Source of the DNA: Corynebacterium sp. HMSC27B11
GTDB lineage: Bacteria; Actinomycetota; Actinomycetes; Mycobacteriales; Mycobacteriaceae
DNA length: 64,000 nucleotides
Direction: 5' to 3'
Assembly: GCF_001815985.1 (NCBI RefSeq)
Contig: NZ_KV823558.1
Span: 1-64,000, forward strand
Translations under genes and position numbers: made by a program
In this document: positions 46,308-60,051 of the stretch, in pieces
Numbering within the stretch: position 1 is the first letter of the stretch
How the letters are laid out: each line of letters starts with the position of its first letter
The notes under the pieces: model-generated
Told to the model about the DNA's origin: nothing
The model's input: the letters and a program-made list of their open reading frames with translations, nothing else
Databases searched by the model: none

Positions 46308-47675
46308 ATGGTCGACAACAAGAACTTTCCCCCGACTGGCCCACTGGCTGCGCACCCGGCGGGTGCCGAGAACGCGGTGCTCCTCAAGGGCGTGCTCATC
46401 TACGGTGAAGGGGAGCCGCAAGATGTCCTGCTCTCCGGCGGCGTGATCGCCAAGATCGGCGCGGATCTCTCCGACGAGGCTCCGGCTGAGGCCGAGGTGC
46501 TCGACCTTGCCGGCCAGGTGCTCCTGCCGGGCCTGGTGGACATGCATGTTCACCTGCGCGAGCCGGGCCGCGAGGATACCGAGACCATCGCCTCCGGCTC
46601 CGCGGCGGCTGCCAAGGGCGGGTTTACCGCCGTGTTCACCATGGCTAATACCTCCCCGGTCATGGACGACCCCGCCATCGCGGAAAGCGTCTGGTACAAG
46701 GGCCAGAACACGAACCTCTGCGACGTCCACCCCGTCGGTTCCATCTCCAAGGGACTGGCGGGCAAGGAGCTCACCGAATTCGGCATGATGGCCGATTCCG
46801 ACGCCAAGGTGCGCATGTTCTCCGACGACGGCAAGTGCGTCGACGACCCGCGCCTGATGCGTCGCGCAATCGAGTACTCGCGTGGCATGGACGTGCTGCT
46901 CGCGCAGCACTGCGAGGAGCCGCGCCTGACCGAGGGCGCGGTTGCCCACGAAGGCGAGACCGCCGCCCGCCTGGGCCTTCGTGGTTGGCCACGCGTGGCG
47001 GAGGAGTCCATCGTCGCCCGCGACGCCCTCATGGCCCGCGACTACGGCGGTCGGCTCCACATCTGTCACGCATCCACGGAAGGCACCGTCGAGCTGCTGC
47101 GCTGGGCGAAGGGACAGGACATCCCGCTGTCCGCCGAAGTCACCCCGCACCACCTGATCCTCACCGACTCCCGGTTGGAGACCTTCGACGGCGTGAACCG
47201 CGTGAACCCGCCGCTGCGTGAGGAGCGGGACACCCTGGCCCTGCGCCAGGCACTCATCGACGGCGTGGTGGACTGCGTGGCCACCGACCACGCCCCGCAC
47301 TCCTCCGAGGAGAAGTGCTGCGAATTCGACCAGGCTCGTCCGGGCATGCTCGGCCTGGAGACCTCCCTGGCGATCATCGCGGACCTCTTCGTCATCAACG
47401 GCGATCAGGACTGGCGCTTCGTCGCCAAGGTGATGTCCGAGCGGCCAGCCGAGATCACCAAGCTGCCAGGTCACGGCCGACCGATCGCCGAAGGCGAGCC
47501 AGCGAACCTGTGCGTGGTGGATACCAACGCTAACTGGACCGCCGAGGCCAAGCAGATGGCTTCCAAGTCCGAGAACAACCCTTACGAAGGCATGCCCATG
47601 CCGGTTCGGGTATCCACGACGATCCTGCGTGGCAAGGTGACATGCCGCGACGGCAACCCTGTGACAACCGACTAG
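46308..47675 (+). CDS. pyrC: Dihydroorotase
   Basis: A 455-residue class I zinc amidohydrolase closing carbamoyl aspartate to dihydroorotate. [10 protein letters not shown] (HxH), the later His residues in AQHCEE and ICHAST, and [12 protein letters not shown] carry the metal site. The N-terminal 20 residues are extra. No small membrane-protein gene follows it, unlike in M. tuberculosis; carA begins 60 nt downstream. Confidence 0.96.
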   Translation: MVDNKNFPPTGPLAAHPAGAENAVLLKGVLIYGEGEPQDVLLSGGVIAKIGADLSDEAPAEAEVLDLAGQVLLPGLVDMHVHLREPGREDTETIASGSAAAAKGGFTAVFTMANTSPVMDDPAIAESVWYKGQNTNLCDVHPVGSISKGLAGKELTEFGMMADSDAKVRMFSDDGKCVDDPRLMRRAIEYSRGMDVLLAQHCEEPRLTEGAVAHEGETAARLGLRGWPRVAEESIVARDALMARDYGGRLHICHASTEGTVELLRWAKGQDIPLSAEVTPHHLILTDSRLETFDGVNRVNPPLREERDTLALRQALIDGVVDCVATDHAPHSSEEKCCEFDQARPGMLGLETSLAIIADLFVINGDQDWRFVAKVMSERPAEITKLPGHGRPIAEGEPANLCVVDTNANWTAEAKQMASKSENNPYEGMPMPVRVSTTILRGKVTCRDGNPVTTD

Positions 47676-47734
47676 CTGCCCGATAACTCAACAATCGGCG
47701 ACTGACCTTGAAAGAAAAACTAAGGACTAAAGAT

Positions 47735-48889
47735 ATGCAGACTCACACTCCAGCAGCACTGGTTCTCGCAGACGGCACGATCTACCGCGGCTTCGCGATG
47801 GGCGCGACCGGCAAGACCCTCGGCGAGGCAGTGTTCACCACCGCCATGACCGGCTACCAGGAGACCCTCACCGACCCCTCCTTCCACCGTCAAATCACGG
47901 TGCTCACCGCCCCACAGATCGGTAACACCGGCTGGAACGACGAGGACTCCGAGTCCCGCGACGGCAAGATCTGGGCCGCTGGCCTGGTCATCCGCGACCT
48001 CTCCAACACCGTCAGCAACTGGCGAGCCAAGCGCAGCCTCAACGAGGAGCTCGAGGCACAGGGCATCGTCAGCATCTGCGGCGTGGATACCCGCTCCGTC
48101 GTACGCCACCTGCGCGAGGAGGGATCCATCGCCGCGGGCATCTTCTCCGGCGACGCCCTCGGCACGGACGAGGAGATGATCGCCCAGGTCAAGGAGCAGC
48201 CGTCGATGAGCGGCGCGGACCTGACCGCGGACGTCACCACCGACGAGCCTTATGTCGTCGACGCGGAAGGGGAGCGCAAGTACACCGTCCTCGCCTACGA
48301 CATGGGCATTAAGACCAACACGCCGCGCGAGTTCGCCAAGCGCGGCATCCGCACCGTCGTCATTCCGGCCGACACCGAGTTCTCCACCCTCGAGCGCTAC
48401 TTGAGCGAGTACGAGGCCCAGGGCGTGTTCGCCTCCAACGGCCCGGGTGACCCGGCCACCGCCGACCACACGGTGGAGCAGGTCAAGAAGGTGCTCGAGG
48501 CCGACATCCCGTTCTTCGGCATCTGCTTCGGCAACCAGCTCTTTGGCCGTGCCCTCGGCCTGGACACCTACAAGCTGAAGTTCGGCCACCGCGGCACCAA
48601 CGTGCCGGTGAAGGACCTGGAGACTGGCAAGGTCGCGATCACCGCCCAGAACCACGGCTTCGCCCTCGCGGCCCCCGCCGGTGGCCTAGAGAAGGAATTC
48701 GACACCCCATTCGGGCCCGCCAAGGTCACCCACATCTGCCTCAACGACGACGTCGTCGAAGGCGTGGCGCTGACCAGCGGACGCGCCTTCTCGGTGCAGT
48801 ACCACCCGGAGTCCGCCGCCGGCCCGCACGACGCAAACCCCCTGTTCGACCACTTCCTCAACCTGTTGGAGCAGGAGAAGAAGGCCTAA
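47735..48889 (+). CDS. carA: Carbamoyl-phosphate synthase small subunit
   Basis: A 384-residue glutaminase subunit feeding ammonia to CarB. The N-terminal domain has [12 protein letters not shown] and [10 protein letters not shown]; the class I amidotransferase domain has the nucleophile Cys in FFGICFGNQ (the actinobacterial form of GICLGHQ) and His/Glu in [20 protein letters not shown] lies before ATG 47735; the 9 in-frame residues upstream are unlikely coding. Confidence 0.96.
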   Translation: MQTHTPAALVLADGTIYRGFAMGATGKTLGEAVFTTAMTGYQETLTDPSFHRQITVLTAPQIGNTGWNDEDSESRDGKIWAAGLVIRDLSNTVSNWRAKRSLNEELEAQGIVSICGVDTRSVVRHLREEGSIAAGIFSGDALGTDEEMIAQVKEQPSMSGADLTADVTTDEPYVVDAEGERKYTVLAYDMGIKTNTPREFAKRGIRTVVIPADTEFSTLERYLSEYEAQGVFASNGPGDPATADHTVEQVKKVLEADIPFFGICFGNQLFGRALGLDTYKLKFGHRGTNVPVKDLETGKVAITAQNHGFALAAPAGGLEKEFDTPFGPAKVTHICLNDDVVEGVALTSGRAFSVQYHPESAAGPHDANPLFDHFLNLLEQEKKA

Positions 48890-48956
48890 GCCGACGCCTT
48901 CTCACAGCACAGAACGCATCCAGCAGCACAACGCCCAACAGAAAGAGAAAACACTC

Positions 48957-52288
<3,332 letters not shown>

Positions 52289-52289
<1 letters not shown>

Positions 52290-53137
52290 TGACCACGCCG
52301 GTGAGGCAGGCTGCAGACCAGTCTCAGACCTTCGGCGAGCGCTTCCTGGCTCGGGCTGCCGAGCTGGGGCCGCTGTGCGTGGGGCTTGACCCGCACGCAC
52401 ACATCCTCGAGCGCTGGGGGTTGAGCTATGACCTGGACGGGCTGAAAGAATTCACCGATACCGCGGTTGCCGCTTTCCGGGATACCGTCGCCGTCGTCAA
52501 GCCACAGGTGGCCTTCTATGAGGCTTTCGGGGCTGCAGGCTTCGAGGTTCTCCAGAACGCGATGGCGGAGCTGCGGGAGGCCGGCGTGCTGGTGATCGCT
52601 GACGCCAAGCGAGGCGATATCGGCTCGACCATGGCGGGCTACGCCAGCGCCTGGCTGCGGCCGGGCTCGCCCCTAGAGGCGGACGCGTTGACGGTCTCTC
52701 CGTGGCTCGGTGTGGATTCCCTGGCCCCGGTGTTTGAACTGGCAGCCGAGTACAACAAGGGTGCCATCGTGCTCGCGGCGACATCCAACCCGGAGGCCCC
52801 GTCTGTGCAGCTGTCCCAGACGCAGTCCGGCGCCACGCTGGCCCAGGCGGTGTGCGACCGCGTGGCCGAACTCAACGCGGGGGACAAGCCCGGCAACGTC
52901 GGCGTCGTGGTCGGCGCGACGGTGGAGAATCCACCGGTTCTGGACCAGGTCAACGGCATGATCCTCATGCCCGGCGTCGGGGCCCAGGGCGGCACGATGG
53001 CCGATGTGCGGCGTATTTGCGGTGAGGCGGCACGCTTCGCGAGCCCGAATGTCTCCCGCGCTGTCCTGAACGAAGGGCCTGCCGTGGCGGATCTGCAGGC
53101 CGCAGCGCGCCGCTTCGCCGCGGAACTTCAGGTGTAG
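52289..53137 (+). CDS. pyrF: Orotidine 5'-phosphate decarboxylase, type 2
   Basis: A 282-residue type 2 OMP decarboxylase. GLDPHAHIL at the N-terminus, KPQVAFYEAFG and the catalytic DAKRGDIGST (Asp-Lys-Asp network) identify it. TAATG overlap with carB places it in the pyr operon. pyrD and pyrE are not in this window. Confidence 0.95.
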
Positions 53138-53148
53138 CCTGCAAATTT

Positions 53149-53212
53149 GGCGAAGGTGAATCCGCGCGTCGCAGTTGCCACCACGGCAAAAGCACCTTAG
53201 GATTCACCTTCG
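53149..53212. other. Long nested inverted repeat after pyrF
   Basis: CGAAGGTGAATCC (53151-53163) pairs perfectly with GGATTCACCTTCG (53200-53212), 13 bp, enclosing a smaller hairpin TTGCC/GGCAA (53175-53179, 53185-53189). A further hairpin TTGCTT/AAGCAA follows at 53217-53232. There is no T-tract. It may end or process the pyr operon transcript; TAAAAT (53283-53288) downstream is a candidate -10 for mihF. Confidence 0.65.
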
Positions 53213-53338
53213 TGCTTTGCTTTCTTAAGCAAGTAGCGCCCTGAAAAGGGGTGTTCAAGCCAGCAGCCCGACGCTGATTGGCTAAAATGCAAGACATTCC
53301 ACAAGATTTTTAAAAACGATTACGTACGGAGGAATCCC

Positions 53339-53665
53339 GTGGCACTTCCCCAGCTGACCCCGGAGCAGCGTGCAGAGGCCCTGAAGAAGGCAGCCGAGGC
53401 ACGTAAGGCACGCGCCGAACTTCGCGAGAAGCTCAAGCGCGGCGGCACCGATCTGCAGCAGGTCCTGAAGGACGCCGAGACTGACCCGATCCTGGGCAAG
53501 ATGAAGGTCTCCGCTCTGCTGGTCTCCCTGCCGAAGGTCGGCAAGATCAAGGCCGAGGAGATCATGAACCAGCTCGAGATCGCCCCGACCCGCCGTCTGC
53601 GCGGCCTGGGCGACCGTCAGCGTCGCGCTCTGCTGGAGCACTTCGGCTTCGACCCAGAGGCTTAA
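53339..53665 (+). CDS. mihF: Actinobacterial integration host factor mIHF
   Basis: A 108-residue nucleoid-associated protein. A basic N-terminal helix region (about 10-45, rich in Lys, Arg, Ala) precedes a helix-two-turn-helix fold with ALLVSLPKVGKIKAEEIM and RRLRGLGDRQRRALLEHF. It bends and stabilises DNA and is essential in mycobacteria. It is not homologous to proteobacterial IHF. GTG start with CGGAGGAATCCC upstream. The next gene, gmk, begins 3 nt after its stop. Confidence 0.95.
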   Translation: MALPQLTPEQRAEALKKAAEARKARAELREKLKRGGTDLQQVLKDAETDPILGKMKVSALLVSLPKVGKIKAEEIMNQLEIAPTRRLRGLGDRQRRALLEHFGFDPEA

Positions 53666-53668
53666 GCC

Positions 53669-54244
53669 GTGACGCAGGAATCGGGCCGCGGCCGCGTGGT
53701 CGTCCTCGCCGGGCCGTCCGCCGTTGGTAAGTCCACGGTGGTCTCTAAGCTCCGCGAGTCGGTCCCGAACCTCTTCTTCAGCGTATCGATGACGACCCGC
53801 GAACCTCGCCCCGGCGAGGTACACGGTCGTGACTATCTCTACGTGACGCGAGACGAGTTCCAGTCCAACATAGACAGCGACCTCATGCTCGAATGGGCTG
53901 AGATCCACGGTGGGCTGCAGCTCTCCGGTACGCCCCGCAAGCCGGTGGAGGAGGCCATGGCCGCCCAGCACCCCGTCCTCATTGAGGTGGATCTCGAGGG
54001 TGCGCGGAACGTGAAGAAGCTCCTGCCGGAGGCCCACACCGTCTTCCTTGCTCCGCCCTCGTGGGAGGTGCTGGTGGAACGGCTGACCGGCCGTGGCACC
54101 GAATCCGACGAGGTCATCCAGCGTCGCCTGGAGACCGCCCGCGGGGAACTGGCCGCTAAGGATGAGTTCGACCACGTCATCGTGAATTCGGATGTGGACG
54201 AGGCCGTCGCGGGAATCCGCGACATCCTGGTGCCGGAAGCCTAG
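53669..54244 (+). CDS. gmk: Guanylate kinase
   Basis: A 191-residue kinase converting GMP to GDP. P-loop GPSAVGKST, the GMP-binding [22 protein letters not shown] and the lid region [17 protein letters not shown] are intact. GTG start 3 nt after mihF, so the two are coupled. Confidence 0.96.
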   Translation: MTQESGRGRVVVLAGPSAVGKSTVVSKLRESVPNLFFSVSMTTREPRPGEVHGRDYLYVTRDEFQSNIDSDLMLEWAEIHGGLQLSGTPRKPVEEAMAAQHPVLIEVDLEGARNVKKLLPEAHTVFLAPPSWEVLVERLTGRGTESDEVIQRRLETARGELAAKDEFDHVIVNSDVDEAVAGIRDILVPEA

Positions 54245-54343
54245 GGGACCTCGCCCCAGAGACACCGGCTCCACCCAGCCTGTTACCGCACCCCGCGACC
54301 CACCGACGTGGGCGTGGGGTTAGGCGCTTCCAGGCGATTAAGA

Positions 54344-54349
54344 TATAGT
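54344..54349 (+). promoter_or_regulatory. Candidate rpoZ promoter -10
   Basis: TATAGT fits TANANT, with TTAGGC (54320-54325) 18 bp upstream as a weak -35. A 7-bp hairpin TAAGCCG/CGGCTTA (54357-54363, 54380-54386) lies in the leader. Confidence 0.45.
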
Positions 54350-54416
54350 TTCCCTCTAAGCCGTCGTGGGGATCAGACGCGGCTTAATTAAGCAATCGAA
54401 AGAATAGGTGCATTTC

Positions 54417-54698
54417 GTGGAAAATCAGGACGTCAACTCGAACGAGACGGTTTTCGATCCGCCAGTCGGCATCACCAACCCGCCGATCGACGAGCTCCTG
54501 ACCAAGGTGTCCTCGAAGTACGCCCTCGCGATCTTCGCAGCTAAGCGCGCGCGTCAGATCAACGACTACTTCCAGAGCATCGACGAAGGTGTCCTGGAGT
54601 TCGTTGGCCCGCTGGTGACCCCGGAGATGCACGAGAAGCCACTGTCCATCGCCCTGCGCGAGATTAACGCGGATCTCTTGGAGCACACCGAGGGCTAA
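54417..54698 (+). CDS. rpoZ: RNA polymerase omega subunit
   Basis: A 93-residue omega subunit that stabilises the beta-prime subunit. [19 protein letters not shown] and [10 protein letters not shown] are family signatures. GTG 54417 has AGG 8 nt upstream; GTG 54408 would add three residues but lacks a well-spaced ribosome site. Followed 18 nt later by coaBC. Confidence 0.95.
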   Translation: MENQDVNSNETVFDPPVGITNPPIDELLTKVSSKYALAIFAAKRARQINDYFQSIDEGVLEFVGPLVTPEMHEKPLSIALREINADLLEHTEG

Positions 54699-54716
54699 GA
54701 GGCTATCCTGTCACGT

Positions 54717-56006
54717 GTGACTGATAACGCTTCGAAGAAGAATAAGAGCAAGCCGCTCCGCATCCTGGTGGGTGTTGGGGGCGGCATTGCTGCGTTTAAG
54801 GCGGCCCACCTCGTTCGCTATTTCACGGAACGGGGGCACAACGTCCACGTCGTTCCCACCGAATCCGCACTGAACTTCGTGGGTGCTGCCACCTGGGAGG
54901 CCCTGTCCGGTAATCCGGTCAGTACGACCGTCTGGGACGACGTCTCCGGGGTTCAGCACGTCCGTCTCGGTCAGGAGGCCGACCTCATCGTGGTAGCCCC
55001 GGCCACGGCCGATCTTATGGCGCGACTGCGTATGGGGCGCGCGGATGACTTGCTCACCGCGAGCTGCCTCGTCGCGACCTGCCCGGTGGTCATTGCCCCG
55101 GCGATGCACACCGAGATGTGGGAAAACCCGGCGACGCAGGATAATGTTGCGACGCTGCGGAGCCGGGGGATCACCGTGCTGGAGCCCGCCCACGGGCGCC
55201 TCACCGGCAAGGATAGCGGCCCCGGTCGGCTGCCCGAGCCCGATCACATCGCGGCACTGGCGCTGGCGGCCCACGCCCAGCCGGGAATCTTCGACCAGGA
55301 CTTGGTCGGCACCCGCGTGGTGGTCACCGCCGGCGGCACGCACGAGGATCTCGACCCGGTGCGGTTTCTTGGTAACGCCTCCTCGGGCCGTCAGGGCTAC
55401 GCGCTGGCGGACGTCGCCGCGCAACGTGGCGCCGACGTTCACCTCATCGCGGGGCATACCGAGGATCTGCCGACGCCTTCCGGCGCGCGGGTGACTCGGA
55501 TCAGCAGCGCTCTGGAGCTGAAGGACGCGACCGAGCAGGCCGCTCGGGAAGCGGATGTCGTCATCATGGCGGCGGCGGTGGCGGACTACCGCCCCGCGCA
55601 ACAGGCCGACTCGAAGCTGAAGAAGGGCGGAGAGGATCAGCTGGAGGTCATCGAACTGGTAGAAAACCCAGACATCCTGGCGGGGCTCGTCGAGCTGCGC
55701 CGGGCAGGGGAGCTGCCGAAGAATCTGCGCATCGTGGGTTTCGCAGCAGAGACCGGTGACGCGGAATCTACCCCTCTCGAGCACGCGCAGCGGAAGTTTC
55801 TCCGCAAGGGCTGCGACCTGCTGATGGCGAACGCTGTCGGTCGGGGTAAGGTCTTCGGTCAGGAGGACTCCGCGGGCTGGCTGATCGCCAATCCGTCCGG
55901 CTCCGATGATCCGGAGACGCTGGATGTCCGTGAAGTCCCGGCAGGGCATAAGCTCGAGGTAGCCGGAGCGATTCTTGACGCTTTGCCACGAACCGCCGAT
56001 CGCTAG
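54717..56006 (+). CDS. coaBC: Bifunctional phosphopantothenoylcysteine synthetase/decarboxylase
   Basis: A 429-residue coenzyme A enzyme. The N-terminal CoaC flavodoxin-like half has GVGGGIAAFKAAHL, catalytic His in QHVRL and APAMHTEMW; the C-terminal CoaB half has NASSGRQGYALAD and AAVADYRP. GTG start. A conserved neighbour of rpoZ and metK. Confidence 0.96.
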   Translation: MTDNASKKNKSKPLRILVGVGGGIAAFKAAHLVRYFTERGHNVHVVPTESALNFVGAATWEALSGNPVSTTVWDDVSGVQHVRLGQEADLIVVAPATADLMARLRMGRADDLLTASCLVATCPVVIAPAMHTEMWENPATQDNVATLRSRGITVLEPAHGRLTGKDSGPGRLPEPDHIAALALAAHAQPGIFDQDLVGTRVVVTAGGTHEDLDPVRFLGNASSGRQGYALADVAAQRGADVHLIAGHTEDLPTPSGARVTRISSALELKDATEQAAREADVVIMAAAVADYRPAQQADSKLKKGGEDQLEVIELVENPDILAGLVELRRAGELPKNLRIVGFAAETGDAESTPLEHAQRKFLRKGCDLLMANAVGRGKVFGQEDSAGWLIANPSGSDDPETLDVREVPAGHKLEVAGAILDALPRTADR

Positions 56007-56016
56007 CGTGCATTTC

Positions 56017-56032
56017 TAGACCGCTTGGTCTA
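56017..56032. promoter_or_regulatory. McbR-type operator upstream of metK
   Basis: TAGACCGCTTGGTCTA is a perfect match to TAGAC-N6-GTCTA, the operator of McbR, the corynebacterial repressor of sulfur amino-acid genes, which controls metK in C. glutamicum. It lies 95 nt before the metK start and runs directly into the AT-rich TATTATTGATG, a likely -10 region, so binding would block the promoter. Confidence 0.85.
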
Positions 56033-56126
56033 TTATTGATGAATTAGTTCACCGTCTAGGTCGTCGCCCGCCGCCCGCCACCGACGGGCCGCACCAACAA
56101 TACGAACGATAGAAGCGAGATAACTA

Positions 56127-57332
56127 GTGTCTAAGCGCCTATTTACCAGCGAATCCGTCACCGAGGGTCACCCAGATAAGATCTGTGACGCGATCTCCGA
56201 TACGATCCTCGACGCCATGCTCGCCGAGGATCCGCAGGCCCGCGTCGCTGTGGAGACCGTGGTCACCACCGGCCTCGTCCACATTGTCGGTGAGGTCCGC
56301 ACCTCGGGCTACGTTGAGATCCCGCAGCTGGTGCGCGATACCCTCAAGGAGATCGGCTTTACCTCTTCCGACATGGGCTTCGACGGCACCACCTGCGGCG
56401 TGTCCGTGTCCATTGGTGCGCAGTCGCCAGAGATTGGAGCGGGCGTGGATACCTCCCATGAGGTCCGCGGTTCCTCCTCGACCGACGAGGACGACCGCCA
56501 GGGTGCGGGCGACCAGGGGCTGATGTTCGGCTACGCGACGAACGAGACCCCGGAGTACATGCCGTTGCCCATCTCCGTCGCCCACCGCCTTTCCCGTCGC
56601 CTGACCGAGGTGCGCAAGGAGGGCATCGTCACCGGCCTTCGCCCGGACGGCAAGACCCAGGTCACCTTCGAATACGACGAGGCCGGCACCCCGGTGCGCC
56701 TGGATACCGTCGTCATCTCCACGCAGCACGACCCGGAGCGCACCCAGGATGAGCTGCGGGAGCTCCTGTCCGAGCATGTGGTGGACCACGTGCTCTCTGA
56801 CGAGAGCCTCAAGCCCTTCGTGACCGAGGACCTGGAACTGTTGGTTAACCCCTCCGGTTCCTTCATTCTGGGCGGGCCTGCCGGTGACGCCGGACTGACC
56901 GGTCGCAAGATCATCGTTGACACCTACGGCGGCATGGCTCGCCACGGTGGTGGCGCGTTCTCCGGCAAGGACCCGTCGAAGGTGGACCGTTCTGCTGCCT
57001 ATGCGACCCGTTGGGTGGCAAAGAACATCGTGGCTGCCGGCCTGGCCGACCGCGCCGAGGTTCAGGTGGCCTACGCGATCGGCGTGGCGCGCCCCGTCGG
57101 CCTTTACGTGGAAACCTTCGGCACCGAGAAGGCACCGGTGGAGGACATCCAGCGCGCTGTCGCCGAGGTCTTCGATCTGCGCCCGGCATCGATCCTGCGC
57201 GAGCTGGATCTGCTCCGCCCGATCTACGCCCAGACGGCTGCTTATGGTCACTTCGGTCGCAATGACCTCGACCTGCCATGGGAGCGCCTGGACAAGGTTG
57301 AGGAGCTCAAAAAGGCTGTCGGCAGCAACTAG
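56127..57332 (+). CDS. metK: S-adenosylmethionine synthetase
   Basis: A 401-residue enzyme making SAM from methionine and [25 protein letters not shown] and [16 protein letters not shown] are its three signatures. GTG start with GATAGAAGCGAG upstream. Controlled, by inference, by the McbR-type site in its promoter. No SAM riboswitch is evident in the leader. Confidence 0.97.
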   Translation: MSKRLFTSESVTEGHPDKICDAISDTILDAMLAEDPQARVAVETVVTTGLVHIVGEVRTSGYVEIPQLVRDTLKEIGFTSSDMGFDGTTCGVSVSIGAQSPEIGAGVDTSHEVRGSSSTDEDDRQGAGDQGLMFGYATNETPEYMPLPISVAHRLSRRLTEVRKEGIVTGLRPDGKTQVTFEYDEAGTPVRLDTVVISTQHDPERTQDELRELLSEHVVDHVLSDESLKPFVTEDLELLVNPSGSFILGGPAGDAGLTGRKIIVDTYGGMARHGGGAFSGKDPSKVDRSAAYATRWVAKNIVAAGLADRAEVQVAYAIGVARPVGLYVETFGTEKAPVEDIQRAVAEVFDLRPASILRELDLLRPIYAQTAAYGHFGRNDLDLPWERLDKVEELKKAVGSN

Positions 57333-57402
57333 CGGCAGCTCTCGGGGCATTCTCCCAGCGCCCCGTGAAGGCGTGTCCGCACCGTCGGCTAGCCTGTAGC
57401 TC

Positions 57403-59541
57403 ATGAACACGACCGCACAGCCAGCCGCAGCCAACCCCGGTGATAGGGAACTGCTCGCTGCCCGTGCGGGGCGCGGGCCTCGCCGGATCGCGCGGGTATT
57501 GCCGCTGGTCGGGGTGCCACATCTCGACCGCCTCTTCGACTATGAGGTTCCCGCCGAGATGGACGCCGACGCCCAGGCCGGCGTGCGAGTCCGTATCCGG
57601 TTCAACGGGCGCCTCGTGGACGGTTTCATCATCGAGCGACGCTCGAGCAGCGACCACTCGGGAAAGCTGCGCCCGTTGGAGCGCGTCATCAGCCCGATTC
57701 GGCTGCTACCGGAGCACATGTGGCGGCTGGTGAATCAGCTCGCCGAGCGCGCCGCAGGGACCCGAGCGGATGTTCTACGGGCAGCGATCCCGCCCCGCCA
57801 TGCGAGCGCCGAGAAGGCAGGGCTGTTTGCAGGCGGTAAGGCGTGGGAGGATCTCTACTCGACGCTGGAGCCCGTCGCCGAGTTGCGCACCCAGGCGCGG
57901 TCAGATGCCGAATCCGCGCTCGGCAAGTATCACTTTGGCCCGCGCTTCCTTGCTGCCCTCCTGGACGAGGGTTCCGCCCCGCGCATGTCGCTGCTCACCG
58001 CTCCTGGGGACGACGATGCCCGCCTAGCCGCCGTCCTCGCCGCTGCGACCGCGTGGGCAGGGAAGTCGGCGCTGGTGATCGCTCCACATCAGCGGATCGT
58101 GGACCGCGTCAGCGAGGCCCTGGCGGCCTGGACGTCCACCGAGCAGGTGCTCCAAATGACGGCCGCAGAGTCCTCGCATGTGCGCTACCGGCGTTTCCTT
58201 TCCATCGTGCTCGGTCAGGCCAGGATCGTCGTCGGAACCCGCAATGCAGTCTTCGCGCCGCTCAAAGATCTCGGCTTGGTGGTCGTATTGGGGGAGGGGG
58301 ACGATTCCCTTGTCGATCCACGAGCCCCCTACCTGCACGCCAGGGAGGTAGCGAAGGCCCGCAGTCAGGGTGAGTCCGCGGCGCTGGCAATCATCGGTCA
58401 CCACCGCACCGCCGAGGTCCAGCAGTGGGTCGCGGCGGGGGAGCTGGCTTCCATCCGCCCCACGCCCGAAACCCTTCGTGAGCAGCTGCCCTGGATTCGA
58501 GGGCTTGGGGACACCGAACGCCAGCTCGAGGCCGAGAGCCACAGCCCGGGGAGTCGGCTGCCGGCTCTGGCCTTCGCCACGATTCGCGAGACCCTGGATG
58601 CGGACCGCACCGTGCTGATCCAGGTGCCGCGCCGTGGTTACGCTCCGGCCTTGGCCTGTGCTCGATGCCGCACCCCGGCCCGGTGCCGGAACTGCAATGG
58701 CCCACTCGAACTGCCACAGGGCAGGGACCACTCAGCGCCCACGTGCCGGTGGTGCGGACACCTGCACCCGACTTTCACCTGCACCAACTGCGGTAACCAC
58801 GCACTGCGCATGAGCGTGGTGGGCCACGACCGCACCGCTGAGGAACTGGGCCGGGCCTTCCCGGGCGTGCCGGTGACCGTCTCGGGCGGGGAACAGGTCA
58901 AAACATCAGTGCCACCAGGGCGACGCATCGTCGTCGCTACCCCCGGCTCCGAACCGATCCTTCGAGCAGCCGGTACACCACCTCAGCAGCCCAATGGGCA
59001 CTATGGGGCGTTAATCGTCCTCGATCCCTGGGCGCCGTTGACGCGCGCGGATTTGCGGGCCGAGGAGAACGCCTTGCGCCAGTGGATGGGCGCTGCCGCA
59101 CTCGTCGCACCCCGTGAGGCCGGTGGCCGGGTCATCGTGGCAGGGGACTATCGGCTGAGCGCGATCCAGCAGCTCATCCGCTGGAACCCGGATGCGGCAG
59201 CCGCCGCAGAGTTGGCGAGCAGGGTGGAGGCAGAATTCCCACCGGCGGCTGTGGTGGCGGTGGTGGACGGCATTCCTGCCAGCCTCGCCGAGCTCGAGGA
59301 GTCCTGGGAGCTGCCGGAATCGGCGGAACTGTTAGGCCCCGTCGAGCTTCCAAGCGGTGTGAGGCTTCCCGCGGGGCTGTCGAGCGGCCATGCGGATGAG
59401 GCTCGCCGGCTCATCATTCGCGTGCCACACTCCGACGCGCTGACCCTGGGAAGCGCCCTTAAAAGCGCTGTCGCCGTGCGCTCCTCGCAGCGGCACTCCG
59501 CACCCCTACGCGTGGTCATGGACCCGGTTCGTATCGGTTAG
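57403..59541 (+). CDS. priA: PriA-like replication restart protein with degenerate helicase motifs
   Basis: A 712-residue PriA homologue. The N-terminal DNA 3'-end-binding domain (VLPLVGVPHLDRLFDYEVP) and the zinc region with four Cys pairs (CARC, CRNC, CRWC, CTNC; about 420-465) are kept. The ATPase motifs are not: the Walker A position reads TAPGDDDAR without GKT, and the DEEH box reads GEGDDS. As in mycobacteria it probably binds forks without helicase activity. It precedes def-fmt. Confidence 0.92.
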   Translation: MNTTAQPAAANPGDRELLAARAGRGPRRIARVLPLVGVPHLDRLFDYEVPAEMDADAQAGVRVRIRFNGRLVDGFIIERRSSSDHSGKLRPLERVISPIRLLPEHMWRLVNQLAERAAGTRADVLRAAIPPRHASAEKAGLFAGGKAWEDLYSTLEPVAELRTQARSDAESALGKYHFGPRFLAALLDEGSAPRMSLLTAPGDDDARLAAVLAAATAWAGKSALVIAPHQRIVDRVSEALAAWTSTEQVLQMTAAESSHVRYRRFLSIVLGQARIVVGTRNAVFAPLKDLGLVVVLGEGDDSLVDPRAPYLHAREVAKARSQGESAALAIIGHHRTAEVQQWVAAGELASIRPTPETLREQLPWIRGLGDTERQLEAESHSPGSRLPALAFATIRETLDADRTVLIQVPRRGYAPALACARCRTPARCRNCNGPLELPQGRDHSAPTCRWCGHLHPTFTCTNCGNHALRMSVVGHDRTAEELGRAFPGVPVTVSGGEQVKTSVPPGRRIVVATPGSEPILRAAGTPPQQPNGHYGALIVLDPWAPLTRADLRAEENALRQWMGAAALVAPREAGGRVIVAGDYRLSAIQQLIRWNPDAAAAAELASRVEAEFPPAAVVAVVDGIPASLAELEESWELPESAELLGPVELPSGVRLPAGLSSGHADEARRLIIRVPHSDALTLGSALKSAVAVRSSQRHSAPLRVVMDPVRIG

Positions 59542-59550
59542 AGTATCCCC

Positions 59551-60051
59551 ATGGCTGTTCTGTCCCTGCGCTACTTCGGCGATCCCGTCCTCCGCACTCC
59601 TGCCACCGAGGTCGGGGCCGATTTTTCTTCCGACGCTACCCTCGCCACCCTCGTGGCCGACATGCTGGAAACCATGGATCACCACGGTGGAGTCGGCCTA
59701 GCAGCAAACCAGGTCGGGGTCACCAAACGCGTCTTCGTCTACGACTGCGAGTCCGACCGTGGGCACGTCATCAACCCCACCTGGGAGCCGGTGGGAGAGG
59801 AGACGCAAACAGGCCCGGAAGGCTGCCTGTCCATTCCCGGGATCCGCGGCGAGGTAGAGCGTGCGGAGACCGTGCGCCTGCGTGGACAGACTCTGGACGG
59901 CGCACTGGTCGACCGGGAGGTCTCGGGCCTACTGGCTCGCTGCGTGCAGCACGAGACCGATCACCTGGACGGCGTGCTTTTCCTCAAGCACCTCTCGCCC
60001 GAGGACCGCAAGCAAGCTATGGCAGATATTCGACGCTCGGAGTGGTTTTAA
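59551..60051 (+). CDS. def: Peptide deformylase
   Basis: A 166-residue metalloenzyme removing the formyl group from new proteins. All three motifs are present: GVGLAANQVG, EGCLSIPG (metal-ligand Cys) and QHETDHLDG (HExxH). It ends one base before fmt begins, so formylation and deformylation genes are co-expressed. Confidence 0.97.
   Translation: MAVLSLRYFGDPVLRTPATEVGADFSSDATLATLVADMLETMDHHGGVGLAANQVGVTKRVFVYDCESDRGHVINPTWEPVGEETQTGPEGCLSIPGIRGEVERAETVRLRGQTLDGALVDREVSGLLARCVQHETDHLDGVLFLKHLSPEDRKQAMADIRRSEWF

Noticed and set aside
53240-53280. A tRNA-like GTTCAAGCC stretch after pyrF.
   Set aside because: No cloverleaf can be built around it; acceptor and anticodon arms are missing.
56007-56126. 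Possible SAM riboswitch before metK.
   Set aside because: The 120-nt gap shows no SAM-I core or kink-turn pattern, and a perfect McbR operator already explains regulation.
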